NCBI GenBank assembly: GCA_021234155.1
Contig: JAJEKV010000071.1
Span: forward strand, 2,846,483 to 2,910,482
DNA: 64,000 bases
Direction: 5' to 3'
Source of the DNA: Isoetes taiwanensis
Lineage: Eukaryota > Streptophyta > Lycopodiopsida > Isoetales > Isoetaceae
The stretch's first letter is position 1; each line of letters begins with the position of its first letter. This document shows positions 38,761-50,166 of this stretch, one piece after another. The notes under the pieces were generated by a model that saw only the letters and a list, made by a program, of their open reading frames with translations, was not told the DNA's origin and did not search any database. The position numbers and the translations under genes were made by a program.

Positions 38761-41700
38761 GATGGTTTTATGAAAGATGTAGGTAGTTCGACGACTAATT
38801 GGAATTCACATGCCAATTTGGAGTTTAGGTCAATCTGGCAGCACTATGTCGGACTCAATCTAGTAATGAAATCGATGCTAATGCGATTGGAAAATTAGAG
38901 CATTGTGGAATGATTCTTGGGTGAGCGAACCTGACACCCACCATCACCCAAAAAAGCCGCGAAGCATGGGTCTTTGAAAGCATCGTCGGACGCGTAGCTT
39001 TTGATACCACCGAGCATACTTTGCCCACTTGGAAAATCTCCATGCATACTCCTGGCATAGCATTGAAACTTCGAGCTCTTTGAAGAGCAATGTCAATAAC
39101 CGGCGTACGACTGTTGCATTTGAATGTCCTCCTGATGTGAGATTAAACAAGATTAGCCATTTGCGTGAAACGGGTTAGATGCAAGTCTTGCAATAGTTCT
39201 TCACGGGTAAAAACATGATATTTTGATGAGCTCATATTCTTGGAAGTGACAAAGTGCAAGAGAGAGCAAGCCAATAAATCAGATGAGGATAAAATCATAG
39301 TTCACCTTCTTTCCTTTCAAAGGAAGTCCTTTTTCTTTGAGAAGGGACTTCAACTTTTCAATGTGTAGCCTGCGGTTCCCTATCGATGGTGCGAAGACCC
39401 ACTCCTGAAGCAGAAACTGCCGGCAAAGGAAGCGCCATTTCAAGCACCAGAAACAAAGGGAACGTAATGGGAACTCAATCTTGATAAAAGTAATCATTTC
39501 AATATAAAATACAACACACCACAATGGAATCTTCCTATTTAGTCCTCGTCGACATGCACACAACTGCCGTCAGGCCCTTGAGTTCTTGCGCTGGCCCGAA
39601 AGGATGCCTTTTTAATGCCAGAGTCGAGGAGATCGAACTTTAAACCTTAAATTCTGATGCACACTTAGGTGACCTCGATTACATCTCGGTTGTTCATCTC
39701 CAAATGTCCACGGCCATGATCATCCTTGGTATTGAGAATATCATGCTTACCATCCATACTATCAAATCCACGATTAATGCGGACAATAAACATGAAATCC
39801 ATTGTAATGACACTTCACACTTTTTTACTTCAACCACGCTTTTTGAGAAGCATTTGCAGCACTCTTATGACATGTGGAAGGAGTTCTTGGGCAGCCATTT
39901 CCATTCTCTGGAAAAAGCTCCACTAAATTTGGATACAACATGGCAACCCTATGAGATTCTGAGCGTGAAATTGCTACTTGGCCCGAAATTGAGCCAATTT
40001 CAGAGGGCGGTAGAGTAGAGTATCAAAGATAGAATTTTGGTTCAAAAATCTGGCGGAATCTTGACACGAGCTTCAAATGGTTATGCTAGGATAGGAAAAG
40101 CATACAGAACATTGTGAATACAATGGAAGGACAAACATTTTATGTTCTCCTTGAGTTCAATATCGGTGTTGACTGAGTCGTCCCAACATTTATGGTCTCA
40201 ACCGGTTCAATATCAGTGTCCCACCGGGATGTCCAGCATTTATAGTCTCTGTCATCGAGCATGGCATAGTGATCTATTGCATACTTGCATATCATCGCGA
40301 TTTATGACAAGTAGCTCTCCTAGTCTTTCAACGGATAATGGCACTCACGGAAAGATGCGAAGAATGGAGATGGTTTGAAGGATGTCCGAGATCGTTGAGG
40401 GCGGGATGTATGGAATTAGTGAGAGTTTTGACCAATTTCGAAGGCAATGCACTAGGTAAAACATCCCCGAGAGCCGAGCTACAATCATAAAGCCATTTCG
40501 GGCTATCCAATCCGATGCCTTCTCATACGAGCATCCATTCCATGGACATATATATGATGCAGATAATTCACCACAATTAAGCTGGGAAGAACACGAGGAG
40601 GAAGGCAACTTGAGGGGTACTTACTTGAACATAATGCTCAAGGCTTCCGGGTAAGGCTGTGGTGTAGCTTTGATACGAAACACAATAGAGACTAGGACAA
40701 GCGGCGTGATGACATTCAAGCTGCTATAGCGGAGATATGACACTTGCGACCACTCTTATCAGACATACCAAAAAGCAACCGGTTGCCACAACCTGAAATA
40801 TTGCTCAATTTGGAAAAATAAATCTAAAGGCACGCCATCTAGCCAAGGGGCTTTGCATTACCACTCGAGCTTATTGGCACAAATAGATCTGGACCCATTT
40901 CCCACTATGATAACTCTGCAAAATTGTGGCAGATTAGATCAACTCTATACATCTACTAAATTTTGTGTATGAGGTTATATTCTTACCTCTATTTGCTACG
41001 CCTTTGTCTTGGAGATTGGCGACAAGCGGTATCGCCTCGATACGTGATTACATTGTTTGTTGAATCGATGGAGTCTAAAATTACATCTACCACCCTAAAA
41101 TAGGGTTTAGAGAGCTGTCGATTTCAAAGAATGGCCTCAAAATTTTTAAAGAGGGTAGTATTTTTATTATATTTGCCCACAATTGCCACTATAGTTCTCC
41201 ATAATTTAAATTTCATTGCATTTTAAATCCTTTCCAACTTTTGCAAAGGCTCAATGTTGAGGGAGTGGCTTTATGGTCATCATACACTAGATCCTCGAGA
41301 CCTTTAAATTTTTATGAATATCAAGACTCATTCAGTGACACAACGTTTTTTTTAAAGTCTATGCTTACTAGCAAATCCGTTCTCAAGCATATTTTTTAGG
41401 TCGTTTTTCTCATTAAAATTTCAATGTAATCTAGCATATTAAGTTTTTGGGTAGTCCCCACATGTTTTACGGACATCACGACATGCTAAATATTATGGCA
41501 TCGCACATAATGCTTAAATAAATAGGGGTAGTATATTTAAAAATGTGCTCATGTACACACATAGGACATAGGACCCTCGTTTGAGTAAATTTGGGAGCTA
41601 TTATGGACTTGGGGACCTATTTAGGAGTGCCGCGACCGGTGGTGCCACAGTTATTCAAGTCACTAGTTTTCAAATGCGGCAAGGCCAGGCATCTTCGACC

Positions 41701-42655
41701 ACGGCACAAAGGTCTTAGCCAAAACCTATAGATTTCAATATTTTTATTGTATTCGTCTATAAGGTCATTGATCTTTTTTCTATATTATCTCCAGCTGTGA
41801 TATGGCCCATGACATCAAGCTGCAATTTTCTGGAAGATTAATAACCTCCACTTGGCAATTTTCTTGGAAGATTAATATGGAAAACTTCTTGAGAAAGAAT
41901 CATAAAGGGAATTTCGGTTCCCACTTTCGGTTAATAGGAACCTCAAAAGGAAACCATTAATACTTTTGGAAACTTCTGATGAAAGTTCACTATGGCAATT
42001 CTCAATGCATTTCTAGGCATAGAATTCTCCACCTTCACATTAGAGCAATTTTTCCTTCCATAGATTATTCCATCATTTTTTCAGTCCTAGTCGAGCTACG
42101 TCCGCGTATTGTTGCCACAATGGCACCGGATGTAAATTCCCAATGCTTTTCAAAGGCATAGAATGAAAGCCTTCACATTGGAGCACATGTCATTACAGAA
42201 TATTAAAATGAAGATTAGATGGGGAGCTTCTTCCCATTCCTAGGCCAAATGAGGAACAACCCTCGAGGGCTTAGACTATTAAACTTTCTAGCTTCTATTA
42301 TTGGTAAGAAAATTTTAAAAGGTCTAATTATATGCAGTGTTATTTTTGTGCTACACTTGCACTAAATACTATCAAAATTATAAGTTTCCACCGCTATAAG
42401 TTCGGTGGGGAGCTTCCACCATTCTAGGCCATGAAGGAACAACTTCTTGGCCATGGGTCTAAGAATGGGGCATGATTGATGCCTTAATATCCATCGCCGA
42501 ATATATGATGAACATTCTTTGTGAAAAATCTATAATAGAGTATAATATTGCGTTAATGCAGGTGTTGTTTCATGTGGCGTCACGGTCGCAGTTAAAAGTA
42601 TACATCGCGAGTCTTGAATACCCGATGCGATATAAGCATTTGTGCAAAACAATGA
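38761..42655. other. No gene recognised
   Basis: Several 60-105 codon frames (39279-39563 minus, 39704-40018 plus, 40345-40608 minus) have no recognisable domain and no splice-consistent extension. There is no RNA gene or terminal repeat that I can support. Confidence 0.45.
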
Positions 42656-42965
42656 TTAAAAAAAAATTGCTCGTTGTTTAGCGATGCTTGGCGTGCGGTC
42701 ACGTACTTCACGAATGCAGTGCATTACTTTATAGATGCAGTGCGGTATTTTATGATTTTTTCACAAAAAAGCGGTTAAAGTCGTACCATGCGGTATTTTT
42801 ATGAATGCGGAATGCGTCACCCGTCTGGCGTATTTTGAACAACAACATTTTAGCGTGCTTCGTGCGTTAAATCTGGTGGCATCACGTTACCCGCGTCTTT
42901 ATGCGTTCGCGTCACATTACCCTACCGCGTCGTGCCGGTGATGCGATTACTACCGGCGTGTAAAT
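42656..42965. repeat. GCG/ATGCGG-rich degenerate repeat
   Basis: Repeated short words such as AATGCGG, GTGCGG, GCGTCAC and TTATGCG, with a sharp local rise in CG dinucleotides against AT-rich flanks. A fixed period is not clear. It may be a satellite-like block or a subterminal repeat zone. Confidence 0.4.
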
Positions 42966-43439
42966 AAACCCAATGAAGTGGTCTTTGGTGATTAGCCAGA
43001 ACCTTTTTCCTCATTTGCATGGTACCAATATTTGCAATAAGGACTAATGCCTCAAACCTCCAAAATTTACGAATTTATGAAGCTAAATAAGTAAGGATAG
43101 TTAAAATCCACATACCTTCTTTTTCATGTCCAAAGTCCTTGGTTGCAAGGCAATGCGACAATGTTGACCGGCTTGACGAGAAATCTTTCGGTAAGCAGAG
43201 CTCAATTATACACTTTGGTCGCGAGAAGTTGAATTTTGAGTTTTTGAAGACCGATAAACATAACCGTACAAGCCCATGATTGCCATTATTATGGTCATAT
43301 GGCATGAATGCTTGATTGATTCTCCTTTAGAGACAAGGCCGATTAATTATCCTTTCCAAAGAGACAAGGCTGACATTGTACAATTTACCTCGTCCCAACT
43401 ATTACGATATGTTTGGGAAATAGATTGTAAGACATGTCA

Positions 43440-43870
43440 CGAGAGCACATGTTGACCTAAAAACGGCAATTCATGTCGGACGATACGATGAATATTTTGA
43501 TGATGAATATCTTACGACGAAAGTCGTCGAACGATGCGTCCCGGAAGTTTACGTCAGTGTCGTCAAAATATTAAGTCACATTAGGTAGGACTTTCGCGTC
43601 GGATTAATGCGTCAAAATATTCGGCCAGTTACTACCGTCAGTTACTGCGTCAAAATTTACGTCGATTTTTCGTCGGACTTTCGCGTCATTTATTCATCGG
43701 ACTGCGTCCAGTTAATGATCAAAATATTCATCCGGATTTTTCGTCAAATTTTTAATCCTACCAAATTTAAACCGGGGTTTTACCGTCCGGATGTTCGCGT
43801 CATTTTATTACGTCGGATTTTTTTCGTCGGAAAATTTATCGCGTCCAGTTTTCATCGAGAAATTTAAATT
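43440..43870. repeat. GCGTC/GTCGGA-rich repeat zone (CACTA-like subterminal type)
   Basis: Dense short motifs TTCGTCGGA, GCGTCA, CGTCCAGTT and CAAAATATTC recur across about 430 nt. They closely resemble the interior of the CACTA-like element at 37302-37683. It could be a second, degraded CACTA end; a clear CACTA terminus is not visible. Confidence 0.45.
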
Positions 43871-44208
43871 CGAACTTTTTAGATGGGATTTTGCATCGGC
43901 GGTTGTCCGAGAAAATTAAATTCAGTCTCGGAAAAACACATAAGATTTCAGGCGTATTTACCATTGTGAGCGAACATTCTCTTGTGAGTGGTACAAACCA
44001 ATGTTGCTTGTTCCTAATTCCTAACACACCAAAATTTTTTTTTAGGTGGAGCGAAAGCTATTACCGGTCACCGGACTCATTGTGAGGAATTTGCAATTAT
44101 AAAGAGACATTTAGTTACAACAAAAATGATAAGGATGTTAAGATTGTACATAGTACTTTCTTCTCGAAATCTTTAGAAGTTCTCTGTCGGTCGGGAAGTT
44201 CTCTGAGA

Positions 44209-46100
44209 ATGCTGCCAAACTTAGCAAATGGGGATTCTAAAGGCTGTCGCGTTGTTTGGTGGAGATATGGGAATCAAGTTATTGACAAAGTTTATAAAGC
44301 GCACAATGTGTTTCTTTGTTGTCGGCAAATAAGTGTCCATGCAAGAATTCTGGCTTATTCGTTATTGACCCAGCGAAAGGTTGGTCAAAATTCCGTCTGA
44401 CAGTTACAAATCATACATGATCTAAACCCGACAGCTTTTGCCAATGGGTTAAATCATATCCCAGATAGTGGAGTCTCCATTGAAAAATTCATGGAAGACT
44501 TTATAAAAACCTGTGATCAATTCTTTTTGGTTCACCACTTCCAGTTGTTGCATATCAATGAGGAGGGGATACAACATATCAAACACTGTTTATGGAGTCT
44601 GGCAAAAGAAAGATTTGCTTGTTTCAAAAGGTTGATCCCTCCCAAAAGATATCTCTGGGATGATGGGAATGTTAAAAAGAATCTTACCTGGCTTGAGCAG
44701 AATTTGTATATCTCTGGTTTAGACAAGGCTATTAACAATGCCTCATTCATCTGCCAAAAACATATTTTGGATATGGCTCTGGACCGACTTAACAACAGTG
44801 ACTTCGAGAGGATTATATCTAGCCCTTCTAAGATCAAGCTTGAGTGCACTAAAGATATTAATAGCCTGTTGTTACTTTCTGAGCCTACCACAGATAAACT
44901 ACCATATTTACTTGGCCTGTACAAAGCCCATAAGGGGGAATACCGCTGGATTACGAATGCACACAACACTATTTTTTCAGATGTGGCTGATTTCTTAACG
45001 GCTATTCTAAATAACTTTGTGACCATATGGCCTGATGTATGCAACTGGAACACAGCTGATATTAGTGTCTGGTTAAAGGGTAAAGTCAACCCATGCTGGA
45101 TGGTTAATTCTACTTACGATGTAGTTCTAAACCTTCCCAAGAATATCAAGAGTGTATTTGCTGCGGATATTACTAGATGTTATGAAAATATTCCACTTGT
45201 TGGGGAAGAGGGTATTACTGAAATAATTGATGATGTTGCGGATTTAGTTTGGGATTTCATGAGATACAAGAAACCACTCTCCCAGCTTGTTATGAAAAAG
45301 AAATTGGGGAAGTATTGCACGAAATGGAAAAATTCAGTGTTGATGGTTATAGCAAGAAGATATTAGTGAAAAAGGAGAATTTCAAAATGATTAATAAATG
45401 GCTTCTTGGCCATTGCTTCTTGCAAATGGGGAATTCAATATGGAGACAAAGCAGAGGCATACCCATGGGATTCTCTTGCAGTCCAGCTTGGTGCAACATG
45501 TATTTGGCTTGGTACGAGTTGAGATTTATTAGAAAACTGACCCATCTTAACAGATTAAATGATATTCCCAGATTTCAGCATGCTTCCAGATATATAGATG
45601 ACCTAAATATCATCAACGGAGGTGATATAAGTGAATTCTTTTCTAAAGGAGCTGCCTGCTCCATCTATAGCATGGAACACATTGGTATAAAAGATGAAAC
45701 AGAGTATAAAAATGGTTCTGCTTTGGGGCATAAGGTTAACTTCCTAAATGTTACTATATCTGTTAGTGATCACAATATGGGATTGTTCTCCTATACTAGA
45801 TATGATAAAAGGGTGAAACTTCCGTTCACAGTTAGCAAATTCATCAAAGCTTCGGGGTGCAGGCCATATGGACAAGCATGCAAAGTTATCATCTCGCAGA
45901 TCTTTCCGTATGTATACGCACACTCCGAACCGATAACTGCTGCAGAGGATATCTTAGGCTTAATCATGGCCTTTTGCAACAATGGATTCCTCAAAACAGA
46001 CATTATCAGAATTGTGTTCAATACATTGAGGCAGAACTGTTTTCCAGGGCTGCCGTATGATATCGACGATTTAACAAGGACTCTAAAGAAATTACTGTAA
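44209..46100 (+). pseudogene. Reverse transcriptase, endonuclease-less Penelope-like type
   Basis: Three open pieces form one gene: 44209-44397, then in the same frame after a TGA 44491-45366, then, after a -1 shift within about 45290-45360, on to 46100. RT motifs appear in order: LPYLLGLYKAHKG (codons near 44899), motif A FAADITRCYENIPL (Asp at 45166), motif B GIPMGFSCSPAWCNMYL, motif C RYIDDLN (Asp-Asp at 45597-45602), then a thumb-like helical region ending LTRTLKKLL. No GIY-YIG, APE or integrase domain follows. The K/RYIDD box and the spacing between A and B fit endonuclease-less Penelope-like or related RTs rather than plant LINEs or LTR elements. Class assignment is inference. One stop and one frameshift suggest a dead copy, though the catalytic aspartates are intact. 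The hairpin at 46177 follows closely. Confidence 0.75.
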
Positions 46101-46176
46101 GCTCTCTTCACATTGTTATGTCATTATTCTTACCAGTAGAGTAGTAGTATTTTTTATGGGGAGGGATAGGTCCCTG

Positions 46177-46284
46177 TGTTACAACAGGGCCCTACTCTCC
46201 CTGTTGTAACATCGTATACATTCTGCTGAGGATGTAAAATTCAAAAGGGGCCACCTGAGCTACGGAAGGAGGCAGGATTTTTTT
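46177..46284 (+). other. Conserved hairpin and T run in the RT 3' flank
   Basis: A perfect 13-bp stem (TGTTACAACAGGG at 46177-46189, CCCTGTTGTAACA at 46199-46211) closes a CCCTACTCT loop. About 45 nt later comes CCTGAGCTACGGAAGGAGGC, then seven T. The same order occurs at 53477-53558 with compensatory stem changes. It probably is the 3' end of the retroelement RNA that the RT recognises. Confidence 0.65.
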
Positions 46285-47035
46285 GTGAATGTTTAGACTA
46301 TTCGTACATCTAATGTACATTGTATTGGGTAGCACACTGTTGACAACTTTGTTGGAATGTTACTTGGTAAATACAATAACTTGGATAATAAGGCATATGA
46401 CTTTTAGCCCTAGATTGTAATTAGGAAAAGAAATGTAGATTGATTCCATCGAAAAACTGTGACCTCTGGATTCTAGGGTTTAGAACCCTTGCATGAGCAT
46501 GGCAGCCGATGTTGATAATGGTATCGACACTTGGAGCATGCACTATGGACAATTTAGCACCTACAATTGGATCCGACCTATATGTATTTTAGGGCTCCTG
46601 GACCGGGATGATATCCGCTACCGGCAATGTATTGGGGCTGACCTGATTCTGAGATCTAGGGTTCATGTTTATGGTACCTGTGTAGCCGGTTGGCAGCTCA
46701 TGGGAAGAAAGAAAGGTGGACTTAATCGATCCACAATTGCTAAGTTGAAAATGGAAAAGAACAAGGCAGATACGAGAAGGAAAATCTTTGATTTCCATAA
46801 GCCTGCTGTGGGGCTCAACAACAAGACTGGTAGTAAGCAAGTGAATGATGGCAGCAGTGCACAAACTATGCAGGGGAATTGTGAAAATATCTCTGGTATC
46901 AAAGCTAGTATGGCCGAAAAGGGCAAAGATAAGGAAGATGCCTTGGTAATTACAGTTGAAGATAGTTATACTGGCTGTTTTCTTGAACATCCGATGCCTG
47001 CTATTGCTGATTCTAACCACAACGTCTACAATCAG

Positions 47036-48600
47036 GTTTGAATTAGTTTAATATTGGAAGGATTATCTTGTAACCTTAGAACACGTTTTCTGCTCCAATA
47101 TAATATGAAACATTTTAGCATTGTAACATGTTTGGATAGGAACTTAGGTGAGCCGAATTGGTATATAAGTGCTTCAATAAGTAAACTTGGTTTATGAGCT
47201 CCATAATAGTTCTAATGATAAAAGCCCTGCTGTAGATATATTGTCCTTTTGAGCAGATTTTCACTGTAGACATGACTGGTTTTCTTACAAAATAAACAGG
47301 TTATGGGTTATTAGATCTCCATAATAGTGTCTGGGTTTATGATCTCCATAATAGTTCAAATGATAAAAGCCATGCTGTAGATATAAAGTCCTTAAGGATT
47401 GTTATGATCTCGAGCAGATTTTCACTTGAAGACATGACTGGTTTCCTTACAAACTAACAGGTTATGGGTTATTAGATATATGGTACTTTTTTGTATCTGA
47501 TTCTGATAAATTGTGTTAGACTGGAGCTTGTGTATCGGATTCTGCTAATATATATTAAACTAAACTGGGTGTACAAGTTGCTAAAGGAATCCATGATTGG
47601 TTTCAATAAGATTACTTGTGTGTGGTAAAGGGCGTTAAAGCCGGATAGATTCATTGCTTACCTGTTGGCAACTTTTGGCTTTACCCTTTTTAGGCTAATG
47701 TTCAAATGGTTTTGCTGCAGGTAACCGAGTCTATCCTTCCATTTCATTTGTTTTCAACAAATTGGATGTGACATCTACGATTTGGTGCTTTCTAAACTTT
47801 GCTGGAGTTTTGGAGCAGATCTATAAGACTTTATTATTCTCTGTTTTGGAACTGTGGCTATTAATACTGCAAGTCTGATTGTGGTCTAAAACTTTAGATC
47901 TTGTGTACTTTGCTGATCGTGATTGTTATTCTTACTCTGGCTTTCTACTTGGTTCATAATGATAGATGGTTATGCTACACCTAGTATATGTTTGAAAGTA
48001 GCTGAAAACACAATTAGTTGTGTTTTGGATATACGACCTTATCGAAGTTGGTTGTTATTGGATTTTATACATGTTCTATCTTAGGGATCAGTTTGCCTTA
48101 AATTTGTTCAACTTTACAATGGCTATATAAATTATATATGATCATATTATTGCGGAATGTTTCATGGTTATTGTTTTTTTTAAAAAACTGTTACTATGAT
48201 GCTTTTATAATACCATTGTATTCCTTGGATAAAATGAATATGAGTGAAACTGTATCTCGTATTGTTCAGCTTTAGTATATTCTTCTCGATTTTTCTCATA
48301 TTGACTCTAGCCTACTTCTTTTTGGATTAAAATTATTTTAAACTAGTATATTGGTCTCTTTTCTTAAGATATCCTTATCAGGGCCTAGATATAGGTATCA
48401 CCTTGTCTGTATCTAGGATTGCAATTATAAGGTCTTATTTTTCCAAATGGAACTATAAGGTCTAAGTCTGTTGGTTCTTATGGTCTTAACAGACTCAAAA
48501 GGGTTTTTTAATGTTACTCCAATTCCTGAGTTTAACTTGGGACCCTGGTTTGGATATAAGGTGTTTTTTAATTCTTACTAACATTCTTACTTGAATGCAG
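47036..48600 (+). other. Intron of gene G copy B
   Basis: GT...AG limits join two open frames in phase 0, giving a 1565-nt intron. It is conserved in copy A (about 32890-34455). Its 3' two thirds are distantly similar to repeat R3 (52430-53170), notably the structured motif at 47627 and the AACAG-TT-AAAAGG-TTTTTT block before the acceptor. Confidence 0.6.
47627..47722 (+). other. Structured motif inside the gene G intron, ending CAG|GTAAC
   Basis: Outer helix AAAGGG (47627-47632) with CCCTTT (47684-47689); inner helix AAAGCC (47637-47642) with GGCTTT (47677-47682); enclosed mini-hairpin GTTGGCAAC (47664-47672). TTTAGGCTAATG and GGTTTTGCTGCAG|GTAACC follow. R3 has the same layout with paired changes (see 52431). 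The CAG|GTAA junction looks like a recursive splice site. Confidence 0.5.
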
Positions 48601-50019
48601 AAGACTGGACCTGATCCCAAGCCTATAAGTGAAGATTACGTTAATAGCTATTGGATCAATGAGCTAATATTGCTACACTATGACGAGTGTAACATTACAA
48701 GTCCCAATGCTGGTGTGCAGACCCTGATTGCCTGCATCAAAAACAAAGAAGTGCATGATTTCATTGTCTACAAAGAAAAAAGTCTGGTAGAGAAAGACAA
48801 ATCACCTGTTAGCTATTTTGGGTTCAATGGTTGAATAAAGTTTTCCATGATATGAAAAAATCTGCCTTCAAACTTGAAGCTTGTAAGGGGATTATAGCAG
48901 ATGTATACAATGATATGCCTAATGTGTTATACGCAAGAACTTGCTTGGAGGATGAGTTGGGCAGAAAATTCATGATTGGATTAGCACATTTGGAAGATGT
49001 CCACGAAATCAAACCTTCTTTATCTTTGGATGAAAAACAAGCTGATGACACCACTGATTACTTACATGATGATACAAAGAACTGCCTATTTTCAGAAACT
49101 GATTTGTCAGAGGAGGATATGAAATTTATGGATAAAGATCATAACCAGGATAGCTCACAAGATGACCCTGAACACGATGAGGTACCTACTTTGACTTTGG
49201 TTAACTCTTCTAAATTTCCTTTGATTCCTGAACAGAATGTTGAGTGCTACGGTGCTGCATGGGGACATGCTTTATGGAAGAGTCAGAACTTTGGGGCCTT
49301 AGCACCTATCAATGTGGAAACTTGGAAGGCTTTAACAGGGATCTGTGATGATGAAATTAGAACTGGTATCCATAAGGCAGGAAAGTTAGATAAGTATTTT
49401 CCAAAAAAAGAAGTTGTGGTACCATTTGACATTAATTTCTTTGAGCTAGAGTGTATCAGGAATTCTGGAGTTTTTGTCAGCCAGAAAGGGAACATGGCTT
49501 TTTCAAATGATAAACGAGATGGTTTTTACCTAAAAAAACTGTGGAGAACACACTGTCCTTTTTTGACTTGTGGATGCATCAAGACTACTAACAAAAGTAA
49601 AAATGCAAATAAAGAGGAGTGTAATAGCGGGATAGTTTAGGTGGACCATGCTGTATGGTTCTTACTTAACAACCTTGATACTTTATACCCTGGAGCCACG
49701 CCTATTGTTAAAATGGTTTGCATAACCAAATTACTCCACAATATCCTCAAACCTGCTATTCTTGCATATCTGTCTTATCTTGAAGTGAGAAGAGTTCTGA
49801 TTGACATGACACTCTTTTATGCTGAAAACCCTGACAAAAATCTGAAAATGACTTTTGGAGGAAACAGACTTGCGGAAATTGTTGAATTGTCACTGAGGCC
49901 TCTCTCCTTCAGACAGACCAATACTCCTAGTAGTAAAAGTTCAGGTATCACAAAACCAAACAGCAGTAGTGGCAGTGCACCTGACAAGAATTATTCTGCC
50001 ATGAAACTTCCTTGTTTCT

Positions 50020-50166
50020 TGTTTCTTTTTTCTTGTTTCTTGTTTCTTGTTTCTTTTTTCTTTTTTCTTTTTTCTTTTTTCTTTTTTCTTTTTTCTTTTT
50101 TCTTTTTTCTTTTTTCTTTTTTCTTTTTTCTTTTTTCTTTTTTCTTTTTTCTTTTTTCTTTTTTCT
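50020..50166 (+). repeat. (TTTTTTC)n heptamer microsatellite, E1 copy B tail
   Basis: Clean repeats of CTTTTTT, preceded by TTTCTTG units. It interrupts the end of gene G copy B. On the minus strand it is the purine tail of E1. Confidence 0.9.

Larger units (their letters stand above)
46493..49991 (+). pseudogene. Gene G, copy B: intron-bearing gene of unknown function
   Basis: Exon 1 (46493-47035, 181 codons) ends HNVYNQ at AATCAG|GTTTGA. Exon 2 begins at 48601 after TTGAATGCAG, in phase 0, reading KTGPDPKPISEDYVNSYW. Exon 2 shifts frame near 48830 (copy A has extra bases there), runs to a TAG at 49638-49640 where copy A suggests TGG, and continues LLNNLDTLYPGATPIVKM until E1 cuts it at about 49992. 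The protein would exceed 600 residues. It has an acidic middle (DEKQADDTTDYLHDDTKN), a Cys pair near CPFLTCGCIKTT and a Ser-rich tail. I recognise no known domain. It begins about 390 nt after the RT stop and has a second copy at 32276-37020, so it may be a retroelement accessory ORF or a duplicated host gene. Confidence 0.6.

Noticed and set aside
39279-40608. Frames of 87-104 codons on both strands
   Set aside because: No domain, no splice-consistent continuation and overlapping frames on both strands; chance openings are likely.
45280-45360. Programmed -1 frameshift in the RT
   Set aside because: The A-rich overlap does not give a proper X XXY YYZ heptamer in the zero frame, and another stop lies upstream; ordinary damage is simpler.
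46141-46300. Hammerhead ribozyme, as found in some Penelope-like elements (CTGAGGA near 46224)
   Set aside because: No GAAA core partner and no stems in the required places; the conserved 13-bp hairpin is a different structure.
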